From Arcticibacterium sp964021845 (GTDB taxonomy: Bacteria; Bacteroidota; Bacteroidia; Cytophagales; Spirosomataceae): a stretch of 64,000 bases of DNA. The notes beneath the pieces are model-generated. The model worked only from the letters and a program-made list of their open reading frames with translations. It was not told the origin of the DNA and did not search any database. The stretch spans positions 30,508 to 94,507 of the forward strand of contig NZ_CAXHZC010000011.1 in assembly GCF_964021845.1 (NCBI RefSeq), written 5' to 3'. Both the position numbers and the translations under genes were made by a program. The number at the start of each line of letters is the position of its first letter. The stretch's first letter is position 1. Positions 52,074-60,997 of the stretch are shown in pieces.

Positions 52074-54104
52074 TTAAATGCTTGTGGCTAGTTCAGCAGC
52101 TTCTTTAATGGCAAGTTTGGCATCTAATTGAGCAGCTATATTGGCTCCGCCAATCAAATGCACCGATTTACCAGAAGCCTTAAGTTCTTCAAACATGGCT
52201 CTCAGGGGCTCTTGTCCAGCACAAACCACCACGTGGTCAACAGGGATAATTTGCACCTGCTCATCAACTTCTATATGAAGTCCTTCGTCGTCTATTTTTA
52301 GGTATTTGGCTCCGCCAATAAGATTTACCTTTTTCATGGCCAAACTAGAGCGGTGGATCCATCCAGTGGTTTTACCAAGGTCTTTGCCGTGCTTTCCTGG
52401 CGAACGCTTTAATAAATAAATCTCGCGAGGAGAGGGTAGAGGTTGGGTAGCTTTTGCCAAGGCACCTTCATGCTGATACGTCATATCTACACCCCATTCT
52501 TTCATGTAATCTTCTACATTTAGGCTTACGGAGTCGTGCGACATGTCGTGAGCAAGGTATTCTGCCATATCAAAACCAATTCCTCCTGCACCTAGAATAG
52601 CCACGCGTTTTCCCACCGGTTTCTTTTTATAAAGAACGTCAGCGTAGTTTAATACTTTAGGATGCTCTGCACCTTCAATTTTTATTTTTCTTGGGCTAAC
52701 GCCTGTCGCCAAAATGATTTCATCATAATTAGCATTTGAGAGCGTTTCTAAAGTGGCTTTGGTATTTAAATTCACATCAACCCCATACTTCTTTAGCATT
52801 TCACCGAAATATCGAATCGTTTGAGCGTATTCCTCTTTACCGGGAATCTCTTTGGCCATATTAAACTGACCACCTATTTGAGGTTCGGCTTCAAATAAAT
52901 CTACATCATGACCTCTTTTGGCAGCAGTAGTGGAAAACTCCAAACCCGCTGGTCCAGCACCTACTACAGCTATTTTCTTTTTCGTCTTCGTCGGCAAATG
53001 ATTTAGTTCTGTTTCATGACATGCTCTTGGATTAACTATACAGGAGCAAACTTGCATGGTAAAGGTATGGTCAAGGCAAGCCTGATTACATGCTATACAA
53101 GTATTGATTTCCTGAGGTCTATTTTCAATGGCTTTTAAGACCAACTCAGGGTCGGCAAGGAAAGGCCTTGCCATAGAGACCATATCAGCACAGCCTTCTT
53201 CCAATATATTTTCTGCCACATCAGGCATATTAATACGGTTGGTAGCTACAAGTGGAATATTTACTTCGCCCATCATCCTTTTGGTAACCCATGCAAAACC
53301 GCCTTTTGGCACCACTGTACCTATGGTAGGAATACGGGCCTCATGCCAGCCTATACCTGTATTAATAATAGTAGCTCCTGCTTTTTCTACTTCTTTTGCT
53401 AGCTGAACTGCTTCTTCCCAAGTACTACCGTCTTTCACTAAATCTAACATGGAGAGACGATAAATGATAATAAAGTTATCGCCAACGGCAGCCCTAGTTC
53501 TTCTGATAATTTCTAATGGAAACTGAATTCTATTTTCATAGGAACCACCCCATTTGTCGGTTCGTTTATTTACCTTCTTTACTATGAATTGGTTAATCAA
53601 ATAGCCTTCAGAGCCCATGATTTCTACGCCATCATAGTTCGCGTATTGAGCCATTTTGGCACAATTGACGTAGTCTTCAATGGTTTTCTCTACTTCTTCA
53701 CCTGTTAAACCTCTGGCAGGAAAAGGAGAAATAGGTGCTTTGGTATCACTAGCAGAAACATTATTTTCAGTATAGCCGTAACGGCCTACATGAAGTATTT
53801 GCATACAGATTTTTCCGCCTTCCTCATGTACTGCGGACGTTACTATTTTATGCTCTTCTGCTTTTTCTTTGGTATCTAATGCTTCGCCAAAAGGCAATGC
53901 CAAGCCTTCTTTGCTAGGGGCTATTCCACCTGTTACTATGAGAGCCACTTGTCCTTTTGCCCTTTCTCTATAAAAGGCTGCCAGTTTTTCATGCCCGCCA
54001 GGAAGATCTTCCAGCATAGTATGCATGGAACCCATTAAAACACGGTTTTTTAGCGTAGTAAAGCCTAAATCTAAAGGTTCTAGGAGTTTAGGGTATTTTG
54101 TCAT
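52074..54104 (-). CDS. NADH:flavin oxidoreductase / 2,4-dienoyl-CoA reductase-type protein
   Basis: From the ATG at 54104 the product is 676 residues (an upstream in-frame ATG at 54131 would be almost at the promoter). The N-terminal old-yellow-enzyme barrel binds FMN (about 1-330; ICMQILHVGRYG). Next come the 4Fe-4S cysteines in CIACNQACLDHTFTMQVCSC. The FAD/NAD module follows (VVGAGPAGLEFSTTAAKRG and RVAILGAGGIGFDMAEYL). This is the architecture of FadH and related reductases. Substrate is inferred only from family. Confidence 0.92.
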   Translation of the reverse strand: MTKYPKLLEPLDLGFTTLKNRVLMGSMHTMLEDLPGGHEKLAAFYRERAKGQVALIVTGGIAPSKEGLALPFGEALDTKEKAEEHKIVTSAVHEEGGKICMQILHVGRYGYTENNVSASDTKAPISPFPARGLTGEEVEKTIEDYVNCAKMAQYANYDGVEIMGSEGYLINQFIVKKVNKRTDKWGGSYENRIQFPLEIIRRTRAAVGDNFIIIYRLSMLDLVKDGSTWEEAVQLAKEVEKAGATIINTGIGWHEARIPTIGTVVPKGGFAWVTKRMMGEVNIPLVATNRINMPDVAENILEEGCADMVSMARPFLADPELVLKAIENRPQEINTCIACNQACLDHTFTMQVCSCIVNPRACHETELNHLPTKTKKKIAVVGAGPAGLEFSTTAAKRGHDVDLFEAEPQIGGQFNMAKEIPGKEEYAQTIRYFGEMLKKYGVDVNLNTKATLETLSNANYDEIILATGVSPRKIKIEGAEHPKVLNYADVLYKKKPVGKRVAILGAGGIGFDMAEYLAHDMSHDSVSLNVEDYMKEWGVDMTYQHEGALAKATQPLPSPREIYLLKRSPGKHGKDLGKTTGWIHRSSLAMKKVNLIGGAKYLKIDDEGLHIEVDEQVQIIPVDHVVVCAGQEPLRAMFEELKASGKSVHLIGGANIAAQLDAKLAIKEAAELATSI

Positions 54105-54131
54105 TTGTTGATGTTTATTATAAGAAGGCAA

Positions 54132-54536
54132 AATTTAAGAATAAGATTTCAAAAGGTGTTGAATAATCATATTATTCTTTGATTTTTTATGACAAAACGA
54201 ATTGTGTTTTATGCTGGAAAACGGAATCTACTGCAATATAAAATTCTGCATACTGAATTAGTTTATCTCATAGTTTTGGAAAAAATAAGATATAAGTGAT
54301 AAAGAAATTTGTATGATGTTTAGCTTAAAGCTTACATTAATTCTCCGAGTGGAAGTTTTTGATTTTTTGTTGGGAAATTAAGAGGTAGAGAAGTGGCGGA
54401 TACTTTTAAATAAAGATTTTTGGTGGCGAAGCGTTTAAATGGGAATAGGTCAGTTTTTTAATATGGAAAATTTCCAATGCACATGTATGGGATGGCTTTA
54501 GGAGGTTAGTTATAAGTGGAGCACTTAAGCTCTAAA
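54132..54536. other. 405-base AT-rich intergenic region
   Basis: No supported gene is seen. A TAGTTTTG -7-like word at 54271-54278 precedes a 22-codon frame from 54313, which I do not regard as a gene. A small dyad GAGC-ACTTAA-GCTC lies at the right end. Confidence 0.5.
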
Positions 54537-55214
54537 CTATTCACTCAGAAGTTTCTCGGCAAAATAATTCATCATGGTTTCTACCTCATGGAAATCATTT
54601 TCTTGAACAGAAATATCTGTGAGTCTGGGAAGGTGATTGGCAAAATAAATATGATCGTTTGACATCTCAAAAAGGTTTGCCGCCAGTCCCAAAGGATATT
54701 TGAAGTCGGGGTTTATTTCTGATATTACTTGCGAAACCGTGTTGGTAAGGTTCTTATAGCCACTAAAAAAGCCTTTAGAGTTTTCTTTGTCCACCTCCTT
54801 GGTACGGTATGCCTTCACGCCTTCAGAGATTACAATATTATGAAGTTTACTTTCATTCACATATTCCACATTTGGGTTTTCTATAAAAGCAGAAACAAAG
54901 GAATGTATTATAATTTTTAGTTTTTTTCTTGGGTCATCTATATTAAGCGTGTTAATGCTGATAAGGTAACTTACCCACTCCCAGTACCAATTTACCAGAT
55001 AAATAAGCAGGAGGTGTTTATTCTCAAAATAGCGATAAATGGAAGCCTCCGTAGAGTTTATTTTCTGAGCTAACTTCTTGAAAGTAAAAGATTCAAAACC
55101 AAACTCCTCAATCATTATTATACTGTATTGGATGATTTTTCGTCCAAGTTTGGAGTCCTGAGGCTCTTTTAAGTATAGGCCCTCGTTTAAGGATATTTTT
55201 ATCTCTACGCTCAT
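54537..55214 (-). CDS. TetR family transcriptional regulator
   Basis: The 225-residue product has an N-terminal TetR helix-turn-helix (FGFESFTFKKLAQKINSTEA with SIYRYFENKHLLLIYLVNW). The C-terminal half is a diverged ligand-binding region. I chose the ATG at 55214: the frame is open further upstream, but that stretch overlaps the promoter and would be a poor hydrophobic peptide. It is divergent from the SulP transporter gene, and two tandem dyad operators lie between their promoters. It most likely controls both. Confidence 0.88.
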   Translation of the reverse strand: MSVEIKISLNEGLYLKEPQDSKLGRKIIQYSIIMIEEFGFESFTFKKLAQKINSTEASIYRYFENKHLLLIYLVNWYWEWVSYLISINTLNIDDPRKKLKIIIHSFVSAFIENPNVEYVNESKLHNIVISEGVKAYRTKEVDKENSKGFFSGYKNLTNTVSQVISEINPDFKYPLGLAANLFEMSNDHIYFANHLPRLTDISVQENDFHEVETMMNYFAEKLLSE

Positions 55215-55261
55215 TTTAATGCTTTTCAAAAAATTAAGTAAGGCTAATTTTTTTGGGATGG

Positions 55262-55333
55262 CAAATTTAAGGATAAATATTACTATTATTTTAGATAGTA
55301 TTACTATCATTTTAAATAGTGTTATTATATTTG
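55262..55333. promoter_or_regulatory. Divergent promoters with two tandem TetR-type operators
   Basis: Two 18-bp dyads share the form ACTAT-N8-ATAGT: ACTATTATTTTAGATAGT (55282-55299) and ACTATCATTTTAAATAGT (55303-55320). Their starts are 21 bases apart, two helical turns. On the minus strand TAAATTTG (55269-55262) is a -7 element for the regulator. On the plus strand TATATTTG (55326-55333) is a -7 element for sulP, 29 bases before its ATG. The operators lie exactly between. Confidence 0.65.
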
Positions 55334-55362
55334 CCAAGGATTTTTATAAAACTCTATAAATA

Positions 55363-56967
55363 ATGAATAAGCTATTCTCTAATTTGAAAAGCGATATACC
55401 CTCTAGTGTTGTTGTTTTCTTTGTGGCCTTACCTTTATGTCTTGGTATAGCACTTGCTAGTGGAGCTCCTCTTTTTTCAGGTTTAATTGCCGGTATTGTT
55501 GGTGGTATAGTGGTGGGTGCCTTGAGTGGTTCCAAATTAGGAGTAAGTGGTCCAGCGGCTGGCTTAGCTGCCATAGTGCTTACAGCTATTGGTAGCTTAG
55601 GAAGCTATGAGAACTTTCTTGTGGCAGTGGTACTTGGTGGTATTATTCAATTGATTTTTGGATTTCTTAAAGCAGGAGTTATAGGGCACTATTTTCCTTC
55701 TTCTGTTATTAAGGGAATGCTTACTGGTATAGGTATTATCATTATTTTAAAGCAAATTCCTAACTTCTTCGGTTATGACGAGGCCTCAGCTTGGGACCTT
55801 GAGTTTTTTGAAATTGATGGTGGTAACACCTTTTCAGAGTTATTTACCATGCTGGGTAATATACACCCTGGAGCGGCTTTAGTTGGTATAATAAGTTTGG
55901 CTATTCTGATAGTTTGGGATAATGTTTTGAGTAAGAAAGCCAAAATTTTTCAGATTATTCCTGGCCCGTTTGTAGCAGTGGCTTTAGGTATTCTATTCTA
56001 TGTTTTAACCAAAGGCAGCGAACTCCTTTCTATAGGTGGGAAACACCTTGTTAGTGTACCCGTGCCGGATGATATTTCTTCTTTTTTAGGGCAGTTTAGC
56101 TTTCCAAATTTTGCGGCCATAACAGACCACCAAGTGTGGGTAGTGGCTTTTACTATAGCCCTAGTAGCAAGTATAGAAACTTTATTAAGTGTAGAAGCTA
56201 CTGACAAACTTGACCCGCATAAGAACGTAACGCCGACCAACAGAGAGCTTTTAGCTCAGGGTACGGGTAACATTATATCTGGATTAATAGGTGGTTTGCC
56301 TATCACGCAGGTGATTGTCCGTAGTTCTGCTAATATACAGTCTGGTGGAAAAACTAAACTGTCGGCTATTCTTCATGGGTTTTTACTCCTTACCTCTGTG
56401 ATAGTAATCCCAGGACTACTCAATATGATTCCGCTTTCGGTATTGGCGGCGGTTCTTTTGGTGGTAGGGTATAAATTAGCGAAGCCTGCATTATTTAAAA
56501 AAATGTTTAATCTAGGCTGGCAGCAGTTCGTTCCATTTATAGTCACTATATTAGGAATAGTCCTTACCGATTTACTTTTCGGAATAGGCTTAGGTTTGGC
56601 CGTTGGAGTTATCGTTATCCTTTTCAGAAGCTACCAAAATTCACATTTCTTACACAAAGAGGAAAATGATAAAGGCGGAAAAATAAAAATGACGCTGGCC
56701 GAGGAGGTTACATTTTTTAATAAAGGGGCCATTTTACATGAATTAGAACATTTACCGCATAACTCGCACCTAGTGTTAGACGTGAGGCAAACAAAGTTTC
56801 TAGATTGGGATATTGTGGAAATTTTGGAAGATTTTGTTATCAAAGCGAAGGAGAGAGATATTAGCATAGAGCTAATTAGAGAAAGTGGTATTATTCACAA
56901 TCCACCGAGTTACAAGGAACTTTTCATTACTAAAAGAAAAATAAGTAAACTAAAGAACATAAAATAA
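55363..56967 (+). CDS. SulP family inorganic anion transporter
   Basis: SulP transporters move sulfate, bicarbonate or other anions. The 534-residue product has about eleven to twelve membrane segments and the family blocks SSVVVFFVALPLCLGIALAS, SKLGVSGPAAGLAAIVL and ISGLIGGLPITQVIVRSSAN. The C-terminus (about 450-530) is a STAS-like domain (HLVLDVRQTKFLDWDIVEIL). The carbonic anhydrase 1 base downstream points to bicarbonate as the likely substrate. That is inference. Confidence 0.93.
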   Translation: MNKLFSNLKSDIPSSVVVFFVALPLCLGIALASGAPLFSGLIAGIVGGIVVGALSGSKLGVSGPAAGLAAIVLTAIGSLGSYENFLVAVVLGGIIQLIFGFLKAGVIGHYFPSSVIKGMLTGIGIIIILKQIPNFFGYDEASAWDLEFFEIDGGNTFSELFTMLGNIHPGAALVGIISLAILIVWDNVLSKKAKIFQIIPGPFVAVALGILFYVLTKGSELLSIGGKHLVSVPVPDDISSFLGQFSFPNFAAITDHQVWVVAFTIALVASIETLLSVEATDKLDPHKNVTPTNRELLAQGTGNIISGLIGGLPITQVIVRSSANIQSGGKTKLSAILHGFLLLTSVIVIPGLLNMIPLSVLAAVLLVVGYKLAKPALFKKMFNLGWQQFVPFIVTILGIVLTDLLFGIGLGLAVGVIVILFRSYQNSHFLHKEENDKGGKIKMTLAEEVTFFNKGAILHELEHLPHNSHLVLDVRQTKFLDWDIVEILEDFVIKAKERDISIELIRESGIIHNPPSYKELFITKRKISKLKNIK

Positions 56968-56968
56968 T

Positions 56969-57598
56969 ATGAAAGCACATACTAAAGAGACCCAAGCTAC
57001 TATGACACCTCAAAAGTCATTAGACTATCTTAAAGAGGGAAATGCTAGATTTCAGGGTAACCTAAAAGCAAATAGAAACTTACTAGAGCAGGTAAATGAT
57101 ACCAGTGACGGACAGTTTCCGTTTGCTACAATCTTAAGCTGTATTGACTCTAGAGTTTCTGCAGAGCTAGTTTTTGACCAAGGTTTGGGCGACATTTTCA
57201 GTGTACGTATAGCTGGTAATTTTGTGAATCCTGATATTCTTGGAAGCATGGAATTTGCATGTAAGCTAGCAGGAACCAAACTAATAGTAGTATTAGGGCA
57301 CACTGCCTGCGGAGCAGTGAAAGGAGCCTGCGATGATGCCAAATTAGGTAACCTTACAGGAATGTTAGCTAAAATAAAGCCTGCTGTGGACGCCATTACT
57401 GAGCCTAAAGACCCAAGCATTCGTAACTCAAAAAATATGGAGTTTGTAGATAATGTATCTGCTAAAAATGTGCAGTTGACTATTGAAAAAATAACAAAAG
57501 ACAGTCCGGTACTAGCCGAAATGGAAAAGAACGGTGAGATTAAAATAGTAGGTGCTATGTACGATATTAACACGGGAGCAGTAGAGTTTTACGAGTAA
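56969..57598 (+). CDS. Beta-class carbonic anhydrase
   Basis: The enzyme interconverts CO2 and bicarbonate using zinc. The 209-residue product has the zinc ligands Cys58 (SCIDSRV, with Asp60 and Arg62), His111 and Cys114 (LGHTACGAVKGA). It also has the family block GDIFSVRIAGNFVNPDILGS. It follows the SulP gene by 1 base and so forms a two-gene operon with it. Confidence 0.95.
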   Translation: MKAHTKETQATMTPQKSLDYLKEGNARFQGNLKANRNLLEQVNDTSDGQFPFATILSCIDSRVSAELVFDQGLGDIFSVRIAGNFVNPDILGSMEFACKLAGTKLIVVLGHTACGAVKGACDDAKLGNLTGMLAKIKPAVDAITEPKDPSIRNSKNMEFVDNVSAKNVQLTIEKITKDSPVLAEMEKNGEIKIVGAMYDINTGAVEFYE

Positions 57599-57640
57599 GA
57601 CTTTACCTGCTTGCAGGTGTTTTACACTTATAATTATTTC

Positions 57641-57670
57641 AAAAACCACCCTCAAAGGTGGTTTTTGTTT
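57641..57670 (+). terminator. Terminator after carbonic anhydrase
   Basis: AAAAACCACC and GGTGGTTTTT form a perfect 10-bp stem with a 6-nt loop, then a T-rich tract. A near-identical copy with its flanks recurs at 59434. A second small hairpin (ACCTGC-TT-GCAGGT) precedes it at 57604-57617. Confidence 0.88.
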
Positions 57671-57733
57671 AATAAGAGCTTTCTATTCTCTATTTTTAGA
57701 GCTTATTCGCAAGAAACTCTTTCAAACATTTTC

Positions 57734-59347
57734 ATGTCATACCTCATGAATAATCCGTTAGGAAATAAAGCAGACCATAAAAGAGGTTTTATAAGGAGTT
57801 TAGTCCTTATCCTTGCTTTCATACCTTTGATTTTTTCTTGTGTAAATGAGAAAGAGGATACTACAACTGAAATAGCCCCAACGGATTTTTCAGGAAAAGA
57901 ATTGGCGAAAATACATTGCAGCAGTTGCCACGCTTTTGTTTCTCCCACATTCTTGTCAAAAACTATTTGGCTAGAAGATGTGCTTCCGGCAATGGGACAC
58001 AGATTAGGAATATATGATGGCGATAAGCAGCTGAACAACCTTTTTGGGCCACCCGAGAACAGGGCCAACATAGAAAAAGCGAATATTTTCCCTACAAAAC
58101 CTGTACTAGCCAGAGCAGATTGGGATAAAATCGTTTCCTATTACACAGAAAACGCAGAGGAATCCGATGTGAAGGCTCTTCAAAATGAGACCATTACAAC
58201 GGGCCTAAAACGTTTTAAGTACAAGGAAGCAGCCTTTGCCAACCGCCCTGCAATTACCGCTATGGTGAAAATATTGCCTGACAAGCGTGGACTTGTTTTT
58301 AGCGATGCAAAAAACAGGAAAAATGTTTTAACTTTTCTCAACACTAAATTAGAACATCAACGTACTGTTGCCTTGGAGTATACCGCTGTTCATTACCGAG
58401 AAAAAGAAGATGACGTTTTCTTAACCACGATAGGTAGAAATTTTTATCCTAATGACTTGAAGCATGGTGCGGTTCAGGAATTAAATTTCAACAAAAACGA
58501 GACTACCACTCCGCTTATCTCAAATTTACAACGCCCCGTTTCCATGGAATATGGAGACTTGAACAATGATGGTTTGGAAGATATCGTGGCCTGTGAATTT
58601 GGCGATTTAACAGGAAAACTGGCTTGGTATGAAAATATTGGCAATGGCACTTACAAAGCAAGAATACTTAGCAATAAGCCAGGAGCCATCAAAGCCATCA
58701 TTAAAGATATTAACAGAGATGGGCTGAAAGACATATTTGCTCTGATGGCTCAAGGGGATGAAGCTATTTTCTATTATGAAAATCAAGGAAATGGCAACTT
58801 TAAGGAAACTAGACTACTCACTTTTTTGCCGCTAAATGGCTCACAATATATGGAGCTAGCAGATTTTAATAAGGATGGTTTTGATGATATCATGTATGTC
58901 TGTGGTGATAATGCCGACAAAACGCCAATTCTAAAGGCCTATCATGGTGTATATATATTTCTAAATGACGGGAAATTCAATTTTGAGCAAGCTTACTTCT
59001 TTCATCAAAACGGTGCATATAAAGCCATACCGCGTGATTTTGACCAAGATGGCGACTTAGATATAGCCTCGATTTCCTATTTCCCCGATTATTTGAGTAA
59101 TCCACAAGAAAGCTTCGTGTATTTAGAAAATAAAGGAAATCTAAATTTTAAGGCGGCTACATTTCCAGAAGCATCAAAAGGAAGATGGATGGTGATGGAT
59201 GCGGAAGACATGGATGGCGATGGCGATATAGACATAGCCCTAGGTTCTAATGTGCAGTTTCTTGCTCAAGGCGATACCACAGGAATTAGCAAAAAATGGC
59301 TGACAGAAAGCCCCTCAGTCATAGTGTTAGAAAACACCTTGAAGTGA
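57734..59347 (+). CDS. Lipoprotein with cytochrome c motif and FG-GAP/VCBS repeats
   Basis: I chose the ATG at 57734; the frame opens at 57611, but that lies before the terminator hairpin. An ATG at 57746 is also possible. The product is 537 residues with a lipobox ending IFSC (Cys36), then a single c-type heme site CSSCH (62-66). The rest is a series of Asp-rich FG-GAP/VCBS-type calcium-binding repeats (DLNNDGLEDI, DINRDGLKDI, DFNKDGFDDI, DFDQDGDLDI, DMDGDGDIDI). Such proteins are surface or periplasmic. Function is unknown; the heme suggests redox activity. Confidence 0.82.
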   Translation: MSYLMNNPLGNKADHKRGFIRSLVLILAFIPLIFSCVNEKEDTTTEIAPTDFSGKELAKIHCSSCHAFVSPTFLSKTIWLEDVLPAMGHRLGIYDGDKQLNNLFGPPENRANIEKANIFPTKPVLARADWDKIVSYYTENAEESDVKALQNETITTGLKRFKYKEAAFANRPAITAMVKILPDKRGLVFSDAKNRKNVLTFLNTKLEHQRTVALEYTAVHYREKEDDVFLTTIGRNFYPNDLKHGAVQELNFNKNETTTPLISNLQRPVSMEYGDLNNDGLEDIVACEFGDLTGKLAWYENIGNGTYKARILSNKPGAIKAIIKDINRDGLKDIFALMAQGDEAIFYYENQGNGNFKETRLLTFLPLNGSQYMELADFNKDGFDDIMYVCGDNADKTPILKAYHGVYIFLNDGKFNFEQAYFFHQNGAYKAIPRDFDQDGDLDIASISYFPDYLSNPQESFVYLENKGNLNFKAATFPEASKGRWMVMDAEDMDGDGDIDIALGSNVQFLAQGDTTGISKKWLTESPSVIVLENTLK

Positions 59348-59434
59348 AATGCACAGTCTTCCAGTCTTACATGAAGCTATATGCCTCTATTAATAGTTAC
59401 ACATTCAAGGGGGGGAGCAGTAGAAATAGTATAC

Positions 59435-59463
59435 AAAAACCACCCCAAAGAGGTGGTTTTTAA
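59435..59463. terminator. Terminator between the FG-GAP and DUF1080 genes
   Basis: AAAAACCACC and GGTGGTTTTT form a perfect 10-bp stem with a 7-nt loop. The stem is the same as the one at 57641, and the flanking GTTTAATAAG also repeats. It lies between convergent genes and has A and T runs on both sides. Confidence 0.85.
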
Positions 59464-59483
59464 GTTTAATAAGCTTTTTAAGT

Positions 59484-60071
59484 TTAAATCTCTCTAGCCT
59501 TAATGCTTCTATACATAATGCTCATATCTCTGTTAGGGTGTAGTTGAATACCTATTGGCCCTGTTTTTTTCATCCCTTCTGATGTGTAAGTAAGTACCTC
59601 TTCGTTATTAAGCCATACCGTGTAAGTATCTCCTACCACCTTTACTTTGATGGTATTCCAGTCATCTTTTTTGAGACTTTTTAGACTGGCTTCTACAGGG
59701 TAACTTTTTCCTGGTATATACGGAGAAGCCGTTAAGTCCCTTTTTAATGAACCAGAAATTCCAATTTGAATTTGGTCAATATCGGAACGCAAGAAAATAC
59801 CCGAATCTATGTTGCCACTTACGTTCTTGTATTCTACTTCTACTATAAAGTCTTCATAGTCTTTTTCTGTCCACAGTATTCCTCCTTTACGAGTTTCGTC
59901 ACTTGTGACCATTAAAATCCCATCAGATACCGTCCAATTGTCATTATTTGGCTGAGGTATCACCCAACCATCTAAGTTTTTGCCATTAAAGATTTTTTTG
60001 AGTTTTTGAGCAGACAGCTCACTAAAACTTACTAGCAAGGCTAGCGAAAGTGCAATCGTTATTTTTTTCAT
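59484..60071 (-). CDS. DUF1080 (3-keto-disaccharide hydrolase-like) secreted protein
   Basis: The 195-residue product starts with a signal peptide (MKKITIALSLALLVSFSELS). It then has the DUF1080 fold (LamG/concanavalin-like): KIFNGKNLDGWVI, FIVEVEYKNVSGNIDSGIFL, NTIKVKVVGDTYTVWLNNEE and GPIGIQLH. Some members hydrolyse 3-keto-glycosides, working with Gfo/Idh/MocA enzymes. The substrate here is not known. Confidence 0.9.
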   Translation of the reverse strand: MKKITIALSLALLVSFSELSAQKLKKIFNGKNLDGWVIPQPNNDNWTVSDGILMVTSDETRKGGILWTEKDYEDFIVEVEYKNVSGNIDSGIFLRSDIDQIQIGISGSLKRDLTASPYIPGKSYPVEASLKSLKKDDWNTIKVKVVGDTYTVWLNNEEVLTYTSEGMKKTGPIGIQLHPNRDMSIMYRSIKAREI

Positions 60072-60168
60072 TATTAATATAGGGTTTGAGAAGTAAAGCT
60101 AGAATAAATTCTCAAATGACCTTACTAGAAACCTATATTTTTGGTCAGATTAAATACCAATCCTTTAA

Positions 60169-60870
60169 CTATATCTTATCTCGCCCGAGAAAGTACTTTT
60201 TGAAATAGTATTTCATCGGATTAGAGTATTTCTCATTTTTCCATGGCCTGCTAGAGTGGGGTAGGTGTAAAACCGGAAGGGCATTGGAAAGGTAGTTCTG
60301 AAAGCCTAATTGCCTTGACATTTTAGTGATGCTTACATCAAACCAGTCTTTTTCAGGGTTTAAAGTTTCAAAGTCATACGCTTTTAAGAATTTGTTTGTG
60401 AGTAAAGTGCAGCAAAAACTCAAACTTCTTTTGGTGACAAACAAATCTCCATCACTTTTCTTTATGTGCTTATAAGGGAAGTTAATATCCCCATTTTGGT
60501 CAACAGTTACCGAACCAATCATGCCTGGGTTTGCTAGACTTTCGGCCAACTTTGCCAATTCAGAAATAGTGTTCTTTTCTACCAGTACATCAGACTCTAT
60601 TAATAACAAATGGGTATCCTTTTCTAAAGCCATTTTTTGAGCCATTCTCAAAACCGTTATATAGTTAGGAGATGGAGTAGTAATTAGCTCCGCAAGGTTA
60701 ATATGCTTGAAATTAAGCTTTGTTGCCTTGGCATCTAAAAAAGAGGTAGTTTCTTCATTGCTAAAATCATTAAAAACAAAATAATCAAAATTACCTTCGG
60801 CCTGATAAATATGCTGAATGGTCTTCTTGGTAGTTTCTAAGGAGTTTTTTACCGGAGTAATGACTATCAT
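60169..60870 (-). CDS. GT-A-fold glycosyltransferase-like protein
   Basis: The 233-residue product opens MIVITPVKNSLETTKKTIQH, as in GT2 enzymes. The DxD region reads LLLIESDVLVEKN, so the usual Asp-x-Asp is Glu-Ser-Asp. A later block (CTLLTNKFLKAYDFE) resembles GT2 acceptor regions. No membrane segment is evident. It stands alone between two unrelated genes. Donor and acceptor are unknown. Confidence 0.72.
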   Translation of the reverse strand: MIVITPVKNSLETTKKTIQHIYQAEGNFDYFVFNDFSNEETTSFLDAKATKLNFKHINLAELITTPSPNYITVLRMAQKMALEKDTHLLLIESDVLVEKNTISELAKLAESLANPGMIGSVTVDQNGDINFPYKHIKKSDGDLFVTKRSLSFCCTLLTNKFLKAYDFETLNPEKDWFDVSITKMSRQLGFQNYLSNALPVLHLPHSSRPWKNEKYSNPMKYYFKKYFLGRDKI

Positions 60871-60950
60871 TTAATTTTTCATTGTAGCGTTTGACAAAAC
60901 CGGGGGCAATTTCGCCAATACTTTGAGCATAAAAAACCTTTTTCTTAGCT

Positions 60951-60958
60951 TATATTTG
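60951..60958 (+). promoter_or_regulatory. -7 element for the S9 peptidase gene
   Basis: TATATTTG is a full match to TAnnTTTG, 39 bases before the ATG at 60998. An upstream TTTG at 60922-60925 is 25 bases away, a little far for the -33 box. Confidence 0.45.
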
Positions 60959-60997
60959 AGTATCCATCTATTAGGATAATGACTTTAAAGATGCACC

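Noticed and set aside
54313..54381. Short frame of 22 codons in the gap after the dienoyl-CoA reductase gene
   Set aside because: Although a TAGTTTTG word lies upstream, there is no family match and no further support.
55215..55337. Longer N-terminus (41 extra residues) for the TetR regulator
   Set aside because: This stretch holds the operators and divergent promoter elements, and its translation is a low-complexity hydrophobic peptide unlike TetR starts.
57611..57733. Longer N-terminus for the FG-GAP lipoprotein
   Set aside because: It would start before and read through the terminator hairpin at 57641-57670, and would bury the lipoprotein signal behind a long leader.
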